Assembly: GCF_013205025.1 (NCBI RefSeq)
Contig: NZ_JABMLE010000003.1
Location: 434,001 to 498,000 of the forward strand
DNA: 64,000 nucleotides
DNA from: Rathayibacter sp. VKM Ac-2857
GTDB taxonomy: Bacteria > Actinomycetota > Actinomycetes > Actinomycetales > Microbacteriaceae
Reading direction: 5' to 3'
Shown here: positions 42,441-51,532 of the stretch, in pieces
How the letters are laid out: each line of letters opens with the position of its first letter
How positions within the stretch are numbered: the first letter of the stretch is position 1
Translations under genes and position numbers: made by a program
Notes under the pieces: generated by a model
What the model was told of the DNA's origin: nothing
The model's input: the letters and a program-made list of their open reading frames with translations, nothing else
The model's database searches: none

Positions 42441-44309
42441 GTGCAGAGAAGTTCGTCAGTGCCAATCAAGGGACAGCCCCGGCGACGACACCCCTCAACG
42501 ACCCGCAGAGGGGTCGCACTCGCGGCCACAGTGGCACTGATCGGCGGGGGAGTGAGCCTCACTGCCACGCCGGCGAACGCCGCCTCCGGGTACACGACCC
42601 AGGCGCTCCACTTCGCCGTCGCGGTCGGACCCGACGACTCGACGAAATGCGACATCATCGGCGATCTGTACCTCCCCGCTGACACCACCTCGACCAACCG
42701 CGTCCCCGCGCTGCTGACCACGAACGGGTGGGGCGCCTCGAAGGACGAATCAGCCGGCCTGGCTCGCGGCTTCGCTGAGCGCGGCTACGCCGTTCTCAGC
42801 TACTCCGGCCTCGGATTCGGCGGATCATCGTGCAACGTCACGATCGACGACCGCGACTACGACGGCAAAGCCGCCAGCCAGTTGGTGAGCTTCCTCGGTG
42901 GAGCCGCCGGTATCGCCTACACGGACGCCGCGCACACGAACGCGATCACTCCACTGAACGTGATCCAGAAAGACCAGAAGGACCACGACGGCGTCGCCCG
43001 CCCGAACGACCCACGAGTCGGCATGTTCGGCATGTCCTACGGCGGCGGCGCACAGTTCTCGGCCGCCAGTGTCGACCACCGCATCGACACCATCATCCCC
43101 ATGATCACCTGGAACGACTTCAGCCAGGCCCTCGCCCCGAACGACGGCGTCCAGACCTCCGTCCCCGGAGACACACCCGGCGTCGCCAAGACCGTCTGGC
43201 TCAGCGCACTCCTCGCTCTGCAGGCCAAGAGCTGGCTCACCCAGCCGACCGACCCCCAGACCATTCAGGGCTGCCCTGGCCTTGAGGACTACTTCTGCCA
43301 AGCGGTCCTGTCCGGACTGACTACCGGTTCGCTCACTCTCGACCAGATCAGCGAGCTCCGCGAGGACTCCGTCGCGAGCTACATCACCATCATCAAGGTT
43401 CCCGTGCTGCTCAGCCACGGTCTGAGGGACACCGTCTTCCCGGTCAACCAGGCTGTCGCGACCTACAAGGCACTCAAGCAACAGAGCACTCCCGTGAAGA
43501 TGATCTGGCACGAATGGGGCCACGACTCCGGACCCGTCGCCGGCGAGCTCACCTACGAGAACCCCGACTTCACCACCGAATACCTGCCCCAGCGCTACCT
43601 CAACTGGTTCGACTTCTACCTCAAGGGCAAGAAGGTCGATACCGGCGCCGGATTCGAGTACTTCCGCGACTGGGTCAACTACTCCGGTCCGGCCCAGCCC
43701 GCGTACGTCAAGGCACCGTCGTATCCCTCGACGAACACCGCCAAGAAGATGTACCTCTCGGGAGCCGGAGGCCTGGTGGACTCGACCTCGTCGATCCTGC
43801 CGGGCAGCCAGGCGTTCGTGACGGTCGGAGCGGGCGCGCCGACCTCGATCGAGCCCGCCCACGCGGTCAGCTCGCTCGTGCCCTTCACGCCACTGCCCGA
43901 GCTCGATCTCCCGGGAACCGCAGTCGCCTGGTCGTCGGCCACGCTGAGCCAGCCCGTCGACGTCGTCGGTATCCCCAAAGCGACACTCGAGGTCGACGCT
44001 CCGACGGCGCAGCTGACGCAGGGAATGGGCCCCTCCGGACAGCTGGTCGTCTTCGTGAAGCTCCTCGACGTCGCACCCGACGGGACAGCGACCGTGATCA
44101 ACGGCCTGGTCAGCCCGGTCCGCATCGCCGACGTGTCCAAGCCGGTCGAGGTCAGCCTGCCCGGAATCGTGCACCGGTTCGCCCCGGGACACCAGATCCG
44201 ACTCGTCGTCTCGGGCGGATCCCTCAACTACCGCGGCGGCGTGCTTCCCACTCCAGTGACCGTGTCGGCCGGCGCCGGACAGTCGCTGACCCTTCCGACC
44301 ACTCCGTAA
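42441..44309 (+). CDS. Secreted S15/CocE-type alpha/beta hydrolase (X-Pro dipeptidyl-peptidase-like)
   Basis: 622 aa. A twin-arginine-free signal peptide (about 1-48, ending TPANA-A) follows a basic, Arg-rich N-terminus. Catalytic S199 in GMSYGGG, Asp in GLRDTVFPV and His in HEWGHDSG. The C-terminal jelly-roll domain (VDVVGIPKATLEVDAPTAQL to the end) is typical of the CocE/NonD and X-Pro dipeptidyl-peptidase group. Exported, cutting a proline peptide or acyl ester outside the cell. GTG with AAGGAG. A strong terminator follows. Confidence 0.85.
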   Translation: MQRSSSVPIKGQPRRRHPSTTRRGVALAATVALIGGGVSLTATPANAASGYTTQALHFAVAVGPDDSTKCDIIGDLYLPADTTSTNRVPALLTTNGWGASKDESAGLARGFAERGYAVLSYSGLGFGGSSCNVTIDDRDYDGKAASQLVSFLGGAAGIAYTDAAHTNAITPLNVIQKDQKDHDGVARPNDPRVGMFGMSYGGGAQFSAASVDHRIDTIIPMITWNDFSQALAPNDGVQTSVPGDTPGVAKTVWLSALLALQAKSWLTQPTDPQTIQGCPGLEDYFCQAVLSGLTTGSLTLDQISELREDSVASYITIIKVPVLLSHGLRDTVFPVNQAVATYKALKQQSTPVKMIWHEWGHDSGPVAGELTYENPDFTTEYLPQRYLNWFDFYLKGKKVDTGAGFEYFRDWVNYSGPAQPAYVKAPSYPSTNTAKKMYLSGAGGLVDSTSSILPGSQAFVTVGAGAPTSIEPAHAVSSLVPFTPLPELDLPGTAVAWSSATLSQPVDVVGIPKATLEVDAPTAQLTQGMGPSGQLVVFVKLLDVAPDGTATVINGLVSPVRIADVSKPVEVSLPGIVHRFAPGHQIRLVVSGGSLNYRGGVLPTPVTVSAGAGQSLTLPTTP

Positions 44310-44312
44310 CAC

Positions 44313-44354
44313 CAACCCTCGGAGGCGCCGCAGTGGCGTCCCTCCGAGGGTTGG
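44313..44354 (+). terminator. Strong terminator
   Basis: CCAACCCTCGGAGG (44313-44326) and CCTCCGAGGGTTGG (44341-44354) form a perfect 14-bp stem continued inside the loop by CGCC/GGCG. It follows the S15 hydrolase stop by three nt. Confidence 0.8.
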
Positions 44355-44388
44355 CTCGGTCGCAGCTTCCAAACGCCGCTCCGCTTAC

Positions 44389-44415
44389 AAACTGACAAAA
44401 TCTCGATTTTTGGAT
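44389..44415 (-). other. dif-like 27-bp site, left copy
   Basis: AT-rich site matching 63391-63417 at 22 of 27 positions in the same orientation. On the minus strand the right arm reads TTTTGTCAGTTT, compared with TTATGTCAGTTT in the other copy. It is the more degenerate copy. Interpreted as an old recombination (Xer or tyrosine-recombinase) boundary; not proven. Confidence 0.45.
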
Positions 44416-44527
44416 GCGCAGCCTCGTTTCCCGGGAAGCGGGTCTCGTGGCGACCCTTCGAGAACGACCGTCCCGACAAGCACCCGGAAGGCCCTCGACA
44501 CCGCGAGGAGGACGGCCAACCGTGAGC

Positions 44528-44905
44528 TCAGCCTCCAGATCGTGCCGTGTCGAGCAACCAGCCGATGATCGTGGAGAGTGTCTGGGCACCAGGCGCACTG
44601 TCGAGGTCGACGAGGGCGGCGTGCGGGGCGGCTTGCACGATGATGAGCGACACATCGCCCCCGGCCTCCTCGACGGCCCTTGCATATGCCTCGCCTGACG
44701 GTCTGATGCTGTCGTACTCGGAAGTGACGATCAGGATCGGAGGCTGGCCACTTAGGTCACCATTCGCCGGGAACGCATAGGGGTCGCTGAGAACGGCTCG
44801 TCGGCCCGCGTAGTTGTGGGCGATCAACCTGAGATCGTCGGGCTCGAACACCTGATGCGGAGCGCCCTCCTTCATCCGCTGCAGCTCGTACGCCCGTTTC
44901 CGCGC
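44528..44905 (-). pseudogene. 5'-truncated alpha/beta hydrolase
   Basis: Only the C-terminal ~125 residues remain. LRLIAHNYAGRRAVLSDPYAFPANGDLSGQPPILIVTSEYDSIRPS with Asp, and QAAPHAALVDLD with His, match the end of the esterase at 33703 (LNYVDGDQDALDDPYAFPAG). HGG and GxSxG motifs are missing. Similarity stops at about 44905, where another truncated gene begins on the other strand. Confidence 0.75.
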
Positions 44906-45143
44906 CGCGCCGCCGGCCCCCGGCACGCGCTTCGTGCTCACCGTCGGCGAGCTGGAGGTCGACCGTGTCCTCGATATCCCGTCGCTCTACACGGCCGCCC
45001 ACGAGTTCACCGGCCTCCTCCGACAGCTCGGCTTCGACGTCACGCTCCTCACCGGCCCGCTCGGCCACGACTACTTCTCCTCCCACGTTCTCTTCGCACA
45101 CGGGCTCCGAATGCTGCTCGGCACCGGGGGCGAGCTCCGCTAA
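44905..45143 (+). pseudogene. 5'-truncated esterase-like gene
   Basis: About 75 C-terminal residues (TRFVLTVGELEVDRVLD, FTGLLRQLGFDVTLLTGPLGHDYFSSHVLFAHGLRMLLG). The GLGFDV-GH-F pattern resembles the end of a CE1/esterase-D-like alpha/beta hydrolase with its catalytic His in GPLGHDY. No start or N-terminal half exists; it abuts the reverse-oriented relic at 44528-44905. Family call is tentative. Confidence 0.5.
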
Positions 45144-45411
45144 CCCGTCGGCGTTCCGTCGCGGTCGGCGTTCACCGCGCTCACACCGCCCTCCTCCTGA
45201 AGATCCCCCTGCCTGACAGCCTCGGCGCCCCTACGACGGTACCCGCGAGCGTCCAGCGCATCGTGGTCGGCCGGAGCCGTCGAGACCCCCGAGCGCGGAC
45301 CTCGGGCCGGACTGTAATGAGAGCGTGCTGAGGAGGTAATGCGCTTGAAACACCCGGGGCCTAGGTTCGTTCACGACCCGGCTTCGACCGGGACTTTCCC
45401 GCCGCACTTCC

Positions 45412-45424
45412 GCTACAACGTCGC
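45412..45424. promoter_or_regulatory. ROK-type operator candidate, distal
   Basis: GCTACAACGTCGC matches the proximal palindrome at 45493-45505 in 11 of 13 positions; 81 bp separate them. Confidence 0.5.
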
Positions 45425-45492
45425 ATGATTCGGTCAACCCGGAGCCCGCGACTTACGCACCCCCTCCATCCCCTCGCCTCGCGCCCATTTCT

Positions 45493-45505
45493 GCTACAAA
45501 GTAGC
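45493..45505. promoter_or_regulatory. ROK-type operator candidate, proximal
   Basis: GCTAC-AAA-GTAGC is a perfect palindrome flanked by TTTC and GAAA, 28 bp before the ABC operon's first ATG. The ROK regulator at the end of the operon is the obvious candidate binder. Confidence 0.58.
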
Positions 45506-45533
45506 GAAATTAGCCCGGACCCCAGGAGCCCCC

Positions 45534-46820
45534 ATGAAGCGCACCTCCCGCCTCGCCCTAGTCGGCGGTGCCGTCGCCGTGACGGCCCTCGTCCTCACCG
45601 GTTGCGGCCGCTCGGCCGACGTCGGCACCGCCGCCGCCGTCACCACGGTCGACGACTCCGCGGCTACCGGCACCGTCACCCTCTGGGCGCCGGACGGGGA
45701 CGCCACGCAGCTCGACGCGGTCCTCGCCGACTACCGGGCCGAGAATCCGGACCTCGATCTCGAGATCACTCTGGTCCCCTCCGATGAGTACAACACCAAG
45801 CTGCAGACCGCCGTCGCCGCGGGCACCGCGCCCGACATCGCCTTCCTCTACACGGAGGCGCAGGCGCAGTTCCTCGCCTCCGACGCCTTCGCGCCGGTGC
45901 CCGACGGTCTGGTCGATTCGAGCAGCTTCTTCGAGGGCTCCTGGGAGGCCGGCGAGCGCGACGGCGCGACCTACTCCGTGCCCTGGTACGCCTACACGCG
46001 GGTGCTGATCTACCGCTCCGACTTCGCGGACGCGGGCGGGGTGAGCGCCCCGACGACGTGGGACGAGACCATCCCGTTCTTCGAGGGACTTGAAGCGGGC
46101 GGGGCCGAGAGCGGTTACGGCGCGGAGGTCGGCTGGGACACCTACAACGGCCAGGCCCTCGTGACCTACGCGCACCAGGCGGGTGCCGATCTGCTGAGCG
46201 AGGACGGCTCGGAGTGGACCCTGGACACCCCCGAGATGCTCGCGGCGGCCGAGTACAACGCGTCCGTCTTCACCGACGGCGTCTCCTCGCCCGACACCCC
46301 GCAGTTCCTCGACGCCCAGCCGTACCTCGTGTCCGGGCGGACGGGCTCGATGATCAGCGGCCCCTGGGTCGTCGCGACTCTCGACACGACCGCCGGGGAG
46401 GAGGGCTGGACCGACTCGCACATCGCGACCGCCGTCCTCCCCGCCGGCCCCGACAGCGGCTCCGGGCAGCTCGCCGGAGGCAGCTGGGGAGTGACCGCCG
46501 GCTCCGACAACGCCGCGTCGGCGTGGAAGGTCGTCCGTGCCACGGCGGAGCAGGACACCCAGATCGCGCAGTACGAGGCGGCCGGCAGCATGCCCGCCGT
46601 GGTCGACGCGTGGCAGGACCCGGTGATCGCCGACCAGCCCCTGCTCGACGCGTTCTTCGAGCAGCTCCAGAACGTCGAGCCGCTGCCCGCCGTCAGCACG
46701 TGGACGCAGGTGTCGACGCTGCTCGGCCAGGAGATGGAGAAGGTCGCCCGGGGCAAGGAGTCGGCCGCCGACGCCCTCGCCGCCGTGCAGAAGCAGGCCG
46801 ACTCGATCGGCACGGAGTGA
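45534..46820 (+). CDS. Sugar ABC transporter substrate-binding lipoprotein (CUT1)
   Basis: 428 aa. Signal peptide with lipobox LTGC (C24) and then a type-2 binding fold starting TVTLWAPDGDATQLDAVLADY. APDIAFLYTEAQAQFL and SMISGPWVVATLD are typical of the UgpB/MalE family. Anchored on the outer face of the membrane and delivering a sugar or oligosaccharide to the two permeases that follow. AGGAG (45522-45526) precedes the ATG. No ATPase gene is in the cluster, so a shared MsiK-type ATPase elsewhere is likely. Confidence 0.92.
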   Translation: MKRTSRLALVGGAVAVTALVLTGCGRSADVGTAAAVTTVDDSAATGTVTLWAPDGDATQLDAVLADYRAENPDLDLEITLVPSDEYNTKLQTAVAAGTAPDIAFLYTEAQAQFLASDAFAPVPDGLVDSSSFFEGSWEAGERDGATYSVPWYAYTRVLIYRSDFADAGGVSAPTTWDETIPFFEGLEAGGAESGYGAEVGWDTYNGQALVTYAHQAGADLLSEDGSEWTLDTPEMLAAAEYNASVFTDGVSSPDTPQFLDAQPYLVSGRTGSMISGPWVVATLDTTAGEEGWTDSHIATAVLPAGPDSGSGQLAGGSWGVTAGSDNAASAWKVVRATAEQDTQIAQYEAAGSMPAVVDAWQDPVIADQPLLDAFFEQLQNVEPLPAVSTWTQVSTLLGQEMEKVARGKESAADALAAVQKQADSIGTE

Positions 46821-46824
46821 CGAC

Positions 46825-47757
46825 GTGGCTCTGACCGCCCTCGCCGGCCGGTCCGCGGCGGGAGCGGTGCGCGAGCGCCGCTCCCGCCACGGGCGCCACT
46901 CCGGCATCGCCTGGCTCTTCCTCGCCCCCTTCGCCGTGATCTTCGTGGTGTTCACGGCCATCCCCGTGCTCGCCTCGATCGGCATGAGCGTCACCGACAT
47001 CCGCGGTGCCGATCTGCAGCAGCCGTTCGGCGTCGAGTTCACCGGGCTCGCGAACTACGCGACCCTCCTGAGCGACGCCGCGTTCCTCCGCGCGCTGCTC
47101 AACACCCTGTACTTCGTCGTCATCGGCGTGCCCGTCACGATGCTCGTGGGCTTCGTGCTCGCGCTCGCGCTCGACTCGGGCATCCGGCGCCTGCGCGGTG
47201 TCTTCCGCGCCCTCTTCTACGCCCCCGTGGTGACCAACATCGTCTCCGTGGCACTGATCTGGCAGTACGCGTTCAACCAGAACGGAACCGTCAACGAGGT
47301 GCTCGGCGCGATCGGCTTCGCCGGACCCAACTGGCTCGGCGACGAGCAGCTCGCCATGCCCGTGGTGATCCTCCTCGGCATCTGGCGCAACTTCGGCACG
47401 GCGATGCTCCTGTTCCTCGCCGGACTGCAGTCGGTGCCGGAGGACGTGCACGAGGCCGCCTCGCTCGACGGGGCGAGTCCGTGGCGTCGCCTGGTCTCGA
47501 TCACCGTGCCGCTGCTGATGCCCACCACGCTGCTGATCTCGGTGCTGCTGTCGGTCTTCTTCCTCCAGGTCTTCGATGAGCCGTACCTGCTCACGGGCGG
47601 CGGTCCGGTCGGCTCGACCGAGTCGATGGCGCTGTACACCTATCGCCAGTTCGGCTTCGGCAACATCGGCCTGTCCTCGGCCGCCTCCTTCCTCCTCCTG
47701 CTCATCGTCGTGCTCGTCAGCGCGCTGCAGTTCCGTCTGCTGAGGTCCCGCTCATGA
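46825..47757 (+). CDS. Sugar ABC transporter permease 1 (MalF/UgpA-like)
   Basis: 310 aa with six predicted helices. The coupling loop EAASLDGASPWRRLVSITVPLLMP is the EAA motif contacting the ATPase. GTG 46825 lies 4 nt after the binding-protein stop. It forms a heterodimer with the next gene product, whose start overlaps its stop (ATGA). Confidence 0.93.
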   Translation: MALTALAGRSAAGAVRERRSRHGRHSGIAWLFLAPFAVIFVVFTAIPVLASIGMSVTDIRGADLQQPFGVEFTGLANYATLLSDAAFLRALLNTLYFVVIGVPVTMLVGFVLALALDSGIRRLRGVFRALFYAPVVTNIVSVALIWQYAFNQNGTVNEVLGAIGFAGPNWLGDEQLAMPVVILLGIWRNFGTAMLLFLAGLQSVPEDVHEAASLDGASPWRRLVSITVPLLMPTTLLISVLLSVFFLQVFDEPYLLTGGGPVGSTESMALYTYRQFGFGNIGLSSAASFLLLLIVVLVSALQFRLLRSRS

Positions 47758-48662
47758 CCGTCACCACCGCCCCCCGGCCCACCGCGACGGCTCCCGCGCC
47801 GCCGCGTCCGCCCGCCCGGGAGACCGGCACGCGCGCCTCGGCCGAGCGCCGGCGCCACCTCGTGCTCTACCCGCTGCTCGCGCTGCTCGCGGCGATCACC
47901 CTGCTGCCCTTCGTCTGGGTGATCTCCGGGTCGCTGCGCACGACGGCCGACATCAGCGCCGACCCCGGTGCGTGGCTCCCGTCGGCGGTGACGCTCGACA
48001 ACTTCGCCCGGCTCTTCTCGCAGGCGGGCTTCACCGGCTACCTCGCCAACAGCCTGATCGTCGCCGGAGTCGTCGTGGCCGGGAACGCGGTCGCCGCGGC
48101 CGCCGCCGGCTACGCGCTCGCCAAGCTCGACTTCGCGGGCAAGCGGTTCGCCATGGCCGCGGTGCTGATCTCGCTGATGATGCCGTTCTCGGCGGTCTTC
48201 GTGCCGCAGTTCGTGGTCACGGTGCGCCTGGGACTGGTGAACACGCTGGCCGGCATCGCGCTGCCCTCGCTCGTGCTGCCGATCTCGATCTTCATCGTCC
48301 GCCAGTTCGCGGAGAGCGTCCCGGAGGAGCTCCTCGAGGCCGCGCGGATCGACGGAGCGAGCGAGCTGCGGATCTTCGCCCAGGTGTTCCTGCCGCTCGC
48401 GGGGCCCGCGCTCGCGACGGTGACGATCATGTCGTTCCTCGCCGCGTGGAACAACTTCATCTGGCCGCTGCTGGTCGCGCAGGACGCCTCGACCTACACG
48501 CTCCCGGTGGGCCTGGCGGCCACGCGGCAGGCGGCGCAGAACGTCACCGACTACGGGCTCGTGCTGGCCGGCGCGGTGGTCGTGATGCTGCCGGTGCTGG
48601 TGCTCTTCCTGCTCCTGCAGCGCTACTTCGTGCAGGGTATCGTCGCGACGGGCCTGAAATGA
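47754..48662 (+). CDS. Sugar ABC transporter permease 2 (MalG/UgpE-like)
   Basis: 302 aa, six helices after a Pro/Arg-rich cytoplasmic N-terminus. EAA loop EAARIDGASELRIFAQVFLPLAGP. Its start overlaps permease 1, and its stop overlaps an in-frame ATG at 48659 leading into the ROK gene, so transport and regulator genes are one unit. Confidence 0.93.
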   Translation: MTVTTAPRPTATAPAPPRPPARETGTRASAERRRHLVLYPLLALLAAITLLPFVWVISGSLRTTADISADPGAWLPSAVTLDNFARLFSQAGFTGYLANSLIVAGVVVAGNAVAAAAAGYALAKLDFAGKRFAMAAVLISLMMPFSAVFVPQFVVTVRLGLVNTLAGIALPSLVLPISIFIVRQFAESVPEELLEAARIDGASELRIFAQVFLPLAGPALATVTIMSFLAAWNNFIWPLLVAQDASTYTLPVGLAATRQAAQNVTDYGLVLAGAVVVMLPVLVLFLLLQRYFVQGIVATGLK

Positions 48663-48760
48663 GCGGATCGATCGGGGGTGGTGCCCGTGTCACGCAGGAT
48701 CTGCTCACCGACGGACAGGGCGTGCCGGGGCCCGGCACCGCGGACGTGGGGGAGGAGCGC

Positions 48761-49918
48761 ATGAGCGCAGGAGTGGCGCCGAGCACCCTCCGTCGACTCA
48801 ACTCGGGAGTCGTGCTGCGCGCCCTCGCCGAGCACGAGGACCCGGTGACCATGGCCGTCCTGGTCAATGAGGTGCAGCTCTCCCGCCGCACGGTCGAGCT
48901 CATCCTGGTGCGCCTCAGCGAGGAGGGCTGGGTCGAGGAGACCGCACCCGATCCAGCCCGTTCCGACGTCGGCCGGCCGCCGCGCACGTTCCGCTTCCGT
49001 GCTGACCGTGCCCTCGTCGCGGCCGTCCGCATCGACACCGACTATGCGTCGGCGGTCGTCTGCGACATCCGCGGGCGGATCCTCGGCCGCGACCTGCGCC
49101 CCCTGCGGGACTACCACGCGCCCGAGGCCACGGTCGAGGACGCGGTCCTCGCGATCGAGGCGGCGGTCGCCGACTCCGGCCGGTCGAGCGATCTGATCCG
49201 CGCCGGTGCCATCGCGGCCGGTGGCGCGATCGACGAGGACGGCGTCGTCACGCGGCTCGTCAACTCCCCGCGCTGGAGCGGCTTCGCGGTCGCGGAGGTC
49301 GTCTCCGCTCGGCTCGGAGTGCCGGTCTTCGCCGACAACGACGCCAACCTGGCCGCCCTCGCCGAGCGGTGGCGCGGCGTGGGCGCGCACTCCAGGACCT
49401 CCGCCTGGTGCATCTTCGGCGACCGAACCGGTATCGGCCTCGTCATCGACGGGTCCGTGCACCGCGGCTTCCGCGGAGCGGCCGGCGAGGTCGTCGAGGC
49501 CGGTGCGCTCGGTGCGAGCCGGATGGAGAACACCCCGTTCGGCCGGCTGAGCTCCCCGCGCCGCGAGCATCGTGCGAGTGCCCTCCTGGCCGTCGAGGCC
49601 GCGCGCGCGGGCGACCCGGAGGCACTGCGCGAGCTCGACGCCTTCGTCGAGCACCTCGCCGGCCTGCTCTCGGCTCTGGCGTGGACGGTCTCGCCCGACC
49701 TGTTCGTCCTCGGCGGCGGGCTCGAGGACGCGGCCGACATCCTCCTCCCGCGGCTCGTCGACGCGCTTGCAACGCTGCGCACGCTCGACGTTCCCATCCG
49801 CTCCACAGCGCTCGGCACCGACGCACCCCTACTGGGCGCGGTGAAGTTCGCCCTCGACCGCATGGACGGCGCCTTCTACGGCCCCACCCTCACCGCCGCC
49901 GCCGAGCGCGCGGTCTGA
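48761..49918 (+). CDS. ROK-family transcriptional regulator
   Basis: 385 aa. N-terminal winged HTH (TMAVLVNEVQLSRRTVELILVRLSEEGWV) with the linker GRPPRTFRF, then a ROK domain with AGAIAAGGAIDEDGVV, PVFADNDANLAALAE and GDRTGIGLVIDGSVHRGFRGAAGEV. The usual ROK CxCGxxGC zinc motif is absent, replaced by ENTPFGRLSSPR, so it is not a typical sugar kinase. ATG 48761 with GGGGGAGGAG is preferred to ATG 48659. It probably binds the GCTAC-type sites ahead of the ABC operon. Confidence 0.87.
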   Translation: MSAGVAPSTLRRLNSGVVLRALAEHEDPVTMAVLVNEVQLSRRTVELILVRLSEEGWVEETAPDPARSDVGRPPRTFRFRADRALVAAVRIDTDYASAVVCDIRGRILGRDLRPLRDYHAPEATVEDAVLAIEAAVADSGRSSDLIRAGAIAAGGAIDEDGVVTRLVNSPRWSGFAVAEVVSARLGVPVFADNDANLAALAERWRGVGAHSRTSAWCIFGDRTGIGLVIDGSVHRGFRGAAGEVVEAGALGASRMENTPFGRLSSPRREHRASALLAVEAARAGDPEALRELDAFVEHLAGLLSALAWTVSPDLFVLGGGLEDAADILLPRLVDALATLRTLDVPIRSTALGTDAPLLGAVKFALDRMDGAFYGPTLTAAAERAV

Positions 49919-49971
49919 CCTCGTCCTCTTCCCCACCCCGCGCGTTCCTCGCGCGGTTCGACAGGAGCACC

Positions 49972-51498
49972 ATGCCTGAGACCACCACGCCCGTCGACGT
50001 CCTGCTCATCGGGAGCGGGATCATGGGGGCCGCGCTCGCCCGCGGACTCCGCGACGCCGACCCCGCACTCCGGATCCTGATGATCGACGGAGGCCCCGCC
50101 GTCGGCTCGGTCGCCGGCCTCCATCTGCACGACAGCGAGGAGCCCGCGATCTGGAGCCGCTACAACCAGCGGGTGGCCACCGGCGTGCAGGGCATGTACA
50201 CCGGGGCGGATGTGACCCCCGACATCACCGACGAGCTGCGCTCGGTCGCGCCCGGGATGTACAACCTCTCGGCACTGGGCGAGGACGCCGCGGCGATGCC
50301 CGCAGGCGCGGTTTCTTGGAACGTCGGCGGGATGGGCGTGCACTGGACCGCAGCGACCCCCTGGCCGGCGGGCGACGAGGTCTTCGACGGCGGCGACGCC
50401 GCGCAGTGGGAGCAGGACCTCGATCGGGCGCGCCGGCTGCTCGACGTCCACCCGTCCCCGCTCGGACCCACCGCCCCGGGACAGGTCGTCCTCGACGTCC
50501 TCGAGGACGCCTTCGGCGAGGTGAGCGCGCCGGGACGGGGCCCGCAGCCGATGCCGATGGCCGTCGCGGGCAACCCCACTGGGCCGCTCCTGCGCACCGG
50601 GCCGAGCCGGATCTTCCCGCCGATCGCGCACGGCGGCGACGACGCGTTCGAGCTGCGGCCGGGGACCCTCGCGGTCGCGATCCGCCGCGACGGCGACCGC
50701 GCCGTCGGGGTCCGGGCGCGCGAGATCGCCACCGGTCGCGAGTACGACATCGACGCGCGCACGACCGTGGTCTGCGCCGATGCGGTCCGGACGCCGCAGC
50801 TCCTCTTCGCCTCGGGCATCCGCCCGGCCGCGCTCGGCCAGTACCTGAACGAGCACGCCTTCGTCACCGCTCGCGTGGTGATGGACCTCGAGCGCTTCGC
50901 CCTCGCCGGGGGGTCGCTGCCGCGTCTGCGCGAGGGCGAGTTCGCGACCGACTCGCTCTGGCTGCCTCAGAACGGCGGCGCTCAGCCCTTCCACGGTCAG
51001 ATCATGAACACCGTCTTCATCGACGAGCAGCACGAGCCGTTCGCCTACTCCGTCGGTCTCTCCTTCTACACCCCCGTCGAGTCGCGGCCGGAGAACCGGC
51101 TTGTGTTCTCCGAGGACGAGGTGGACGTCACCGGCCTGCCCCGGCTCCGGGTCGACTTCGAGTACAGCGATCGCGACCGCGAGCTGATCGCGGCGGCCCA
51201 GGAGCGCGTCCGCGAGATCGCCGAACGCTTCGGCGCCTTCGACCCGTCGACCGAATGCGCCGTCCTCGCGCCGGGATCCTCCCTGCACCTGACCGGGACC
51301 GTCCGGTCCGGAGACACCGATGACGGTGCGAGCGTCTGCGACCCGACCGGCCGGGTCTGGGGCGTCGAGGGCCTCTATCTCGCCGGCAACGGCGTGATCC
51401 CGACGCCGATCGTCTGCAACGCGACGCTGACCGGCACGATCACCGCCGTCCGGGCGACCCGAGCCGTGCTAGCCGAACTCGCGGCCGCGCGAGTCTGA
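49972..51498 (+). CDS. GMC-family FAD oxidoreductase (bacterial pyranose/C-glycoside oxidase-like)
   Basis: 508 aa. FAD-binding GSGIMG at 14-19, an AVSWNVGGMGVHWTAATPWP segment, and a catalytic His/Asn pair H439 (LHLTGT) and N483 (IVCNATLTG). Length and these motifs fit the bacterial pyranose-2-oxidase-like group, members of which oxidise C3 or C2 of sugars or C-glycosides. No signal peptide. It follows the sugar ABC importer and its regulator, with GACAGGAG before ATG. The 3-keto product would suit the TIM-barrel isomerase two genes on (inference). Confidence 0.85.
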   Translation: MPETTTPVDVLLIGSGIMGAALARGLRDADPALRILMIDGGPAVGSVAGLHLHDSEEPAIWSRYNQRVATGVQGMYTGADVTPDITDELRSVAPGMYNLSALGEDAAAMPAGAVSWNVGGMGVHWTAATPWPAGDEVFDGGDAAQWEQDLDRARRLLDVHPSPLGPTAPGQVVLDVLEDAFGEVSAPGRGPQPMPMAVAGNPTGPLLRTGPSRIFPPIAHGGDDAFELRPGTLAVAIRRDGDRAVGVRAREIATGREYDIDARTTVVCADAVRTPQLLFASGIRPAALGQYLNEHAFVTARVVMDLERFALAGGSLPRLREGEFATDSLWLPQNGGAQPFHGQIMNTVFIDEQHEPFAYSVGLSFYTPVESRPENRLVFSEDEVDVTGLPRLRVDFEYSDRDRELIAAAQERVREIAERFGAFDPSTECAVLAPGSSLHLTGTVRSGDTDDGASVCDPTGRVWGVEGLYLAGNGVIPTPIVCNATLTGTITAVRATRAVLAELAAARV

Positions 51499-51532
51499 CC
51501 CTCTTCCATCCGCTGCTCCCCAGGAGGACCCC

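Larger units (their letters stand above)
45144..45533. other. 390-bp gap before the ABC operon
   Basis: No gene with family support. It holds two related operator-like sites close to the ABC operon (listed separately). A 28-codon frame at 45339 has AGGAGGT too close to its ATG and is not called. Confidence 0.45.

Noticed and set aside
45339-45425. 28-codon frame after AGGAGGT
   Set aside because: The ribosome-binding site is one nt from the ATG, too close, and the peptide has no recognisable features.
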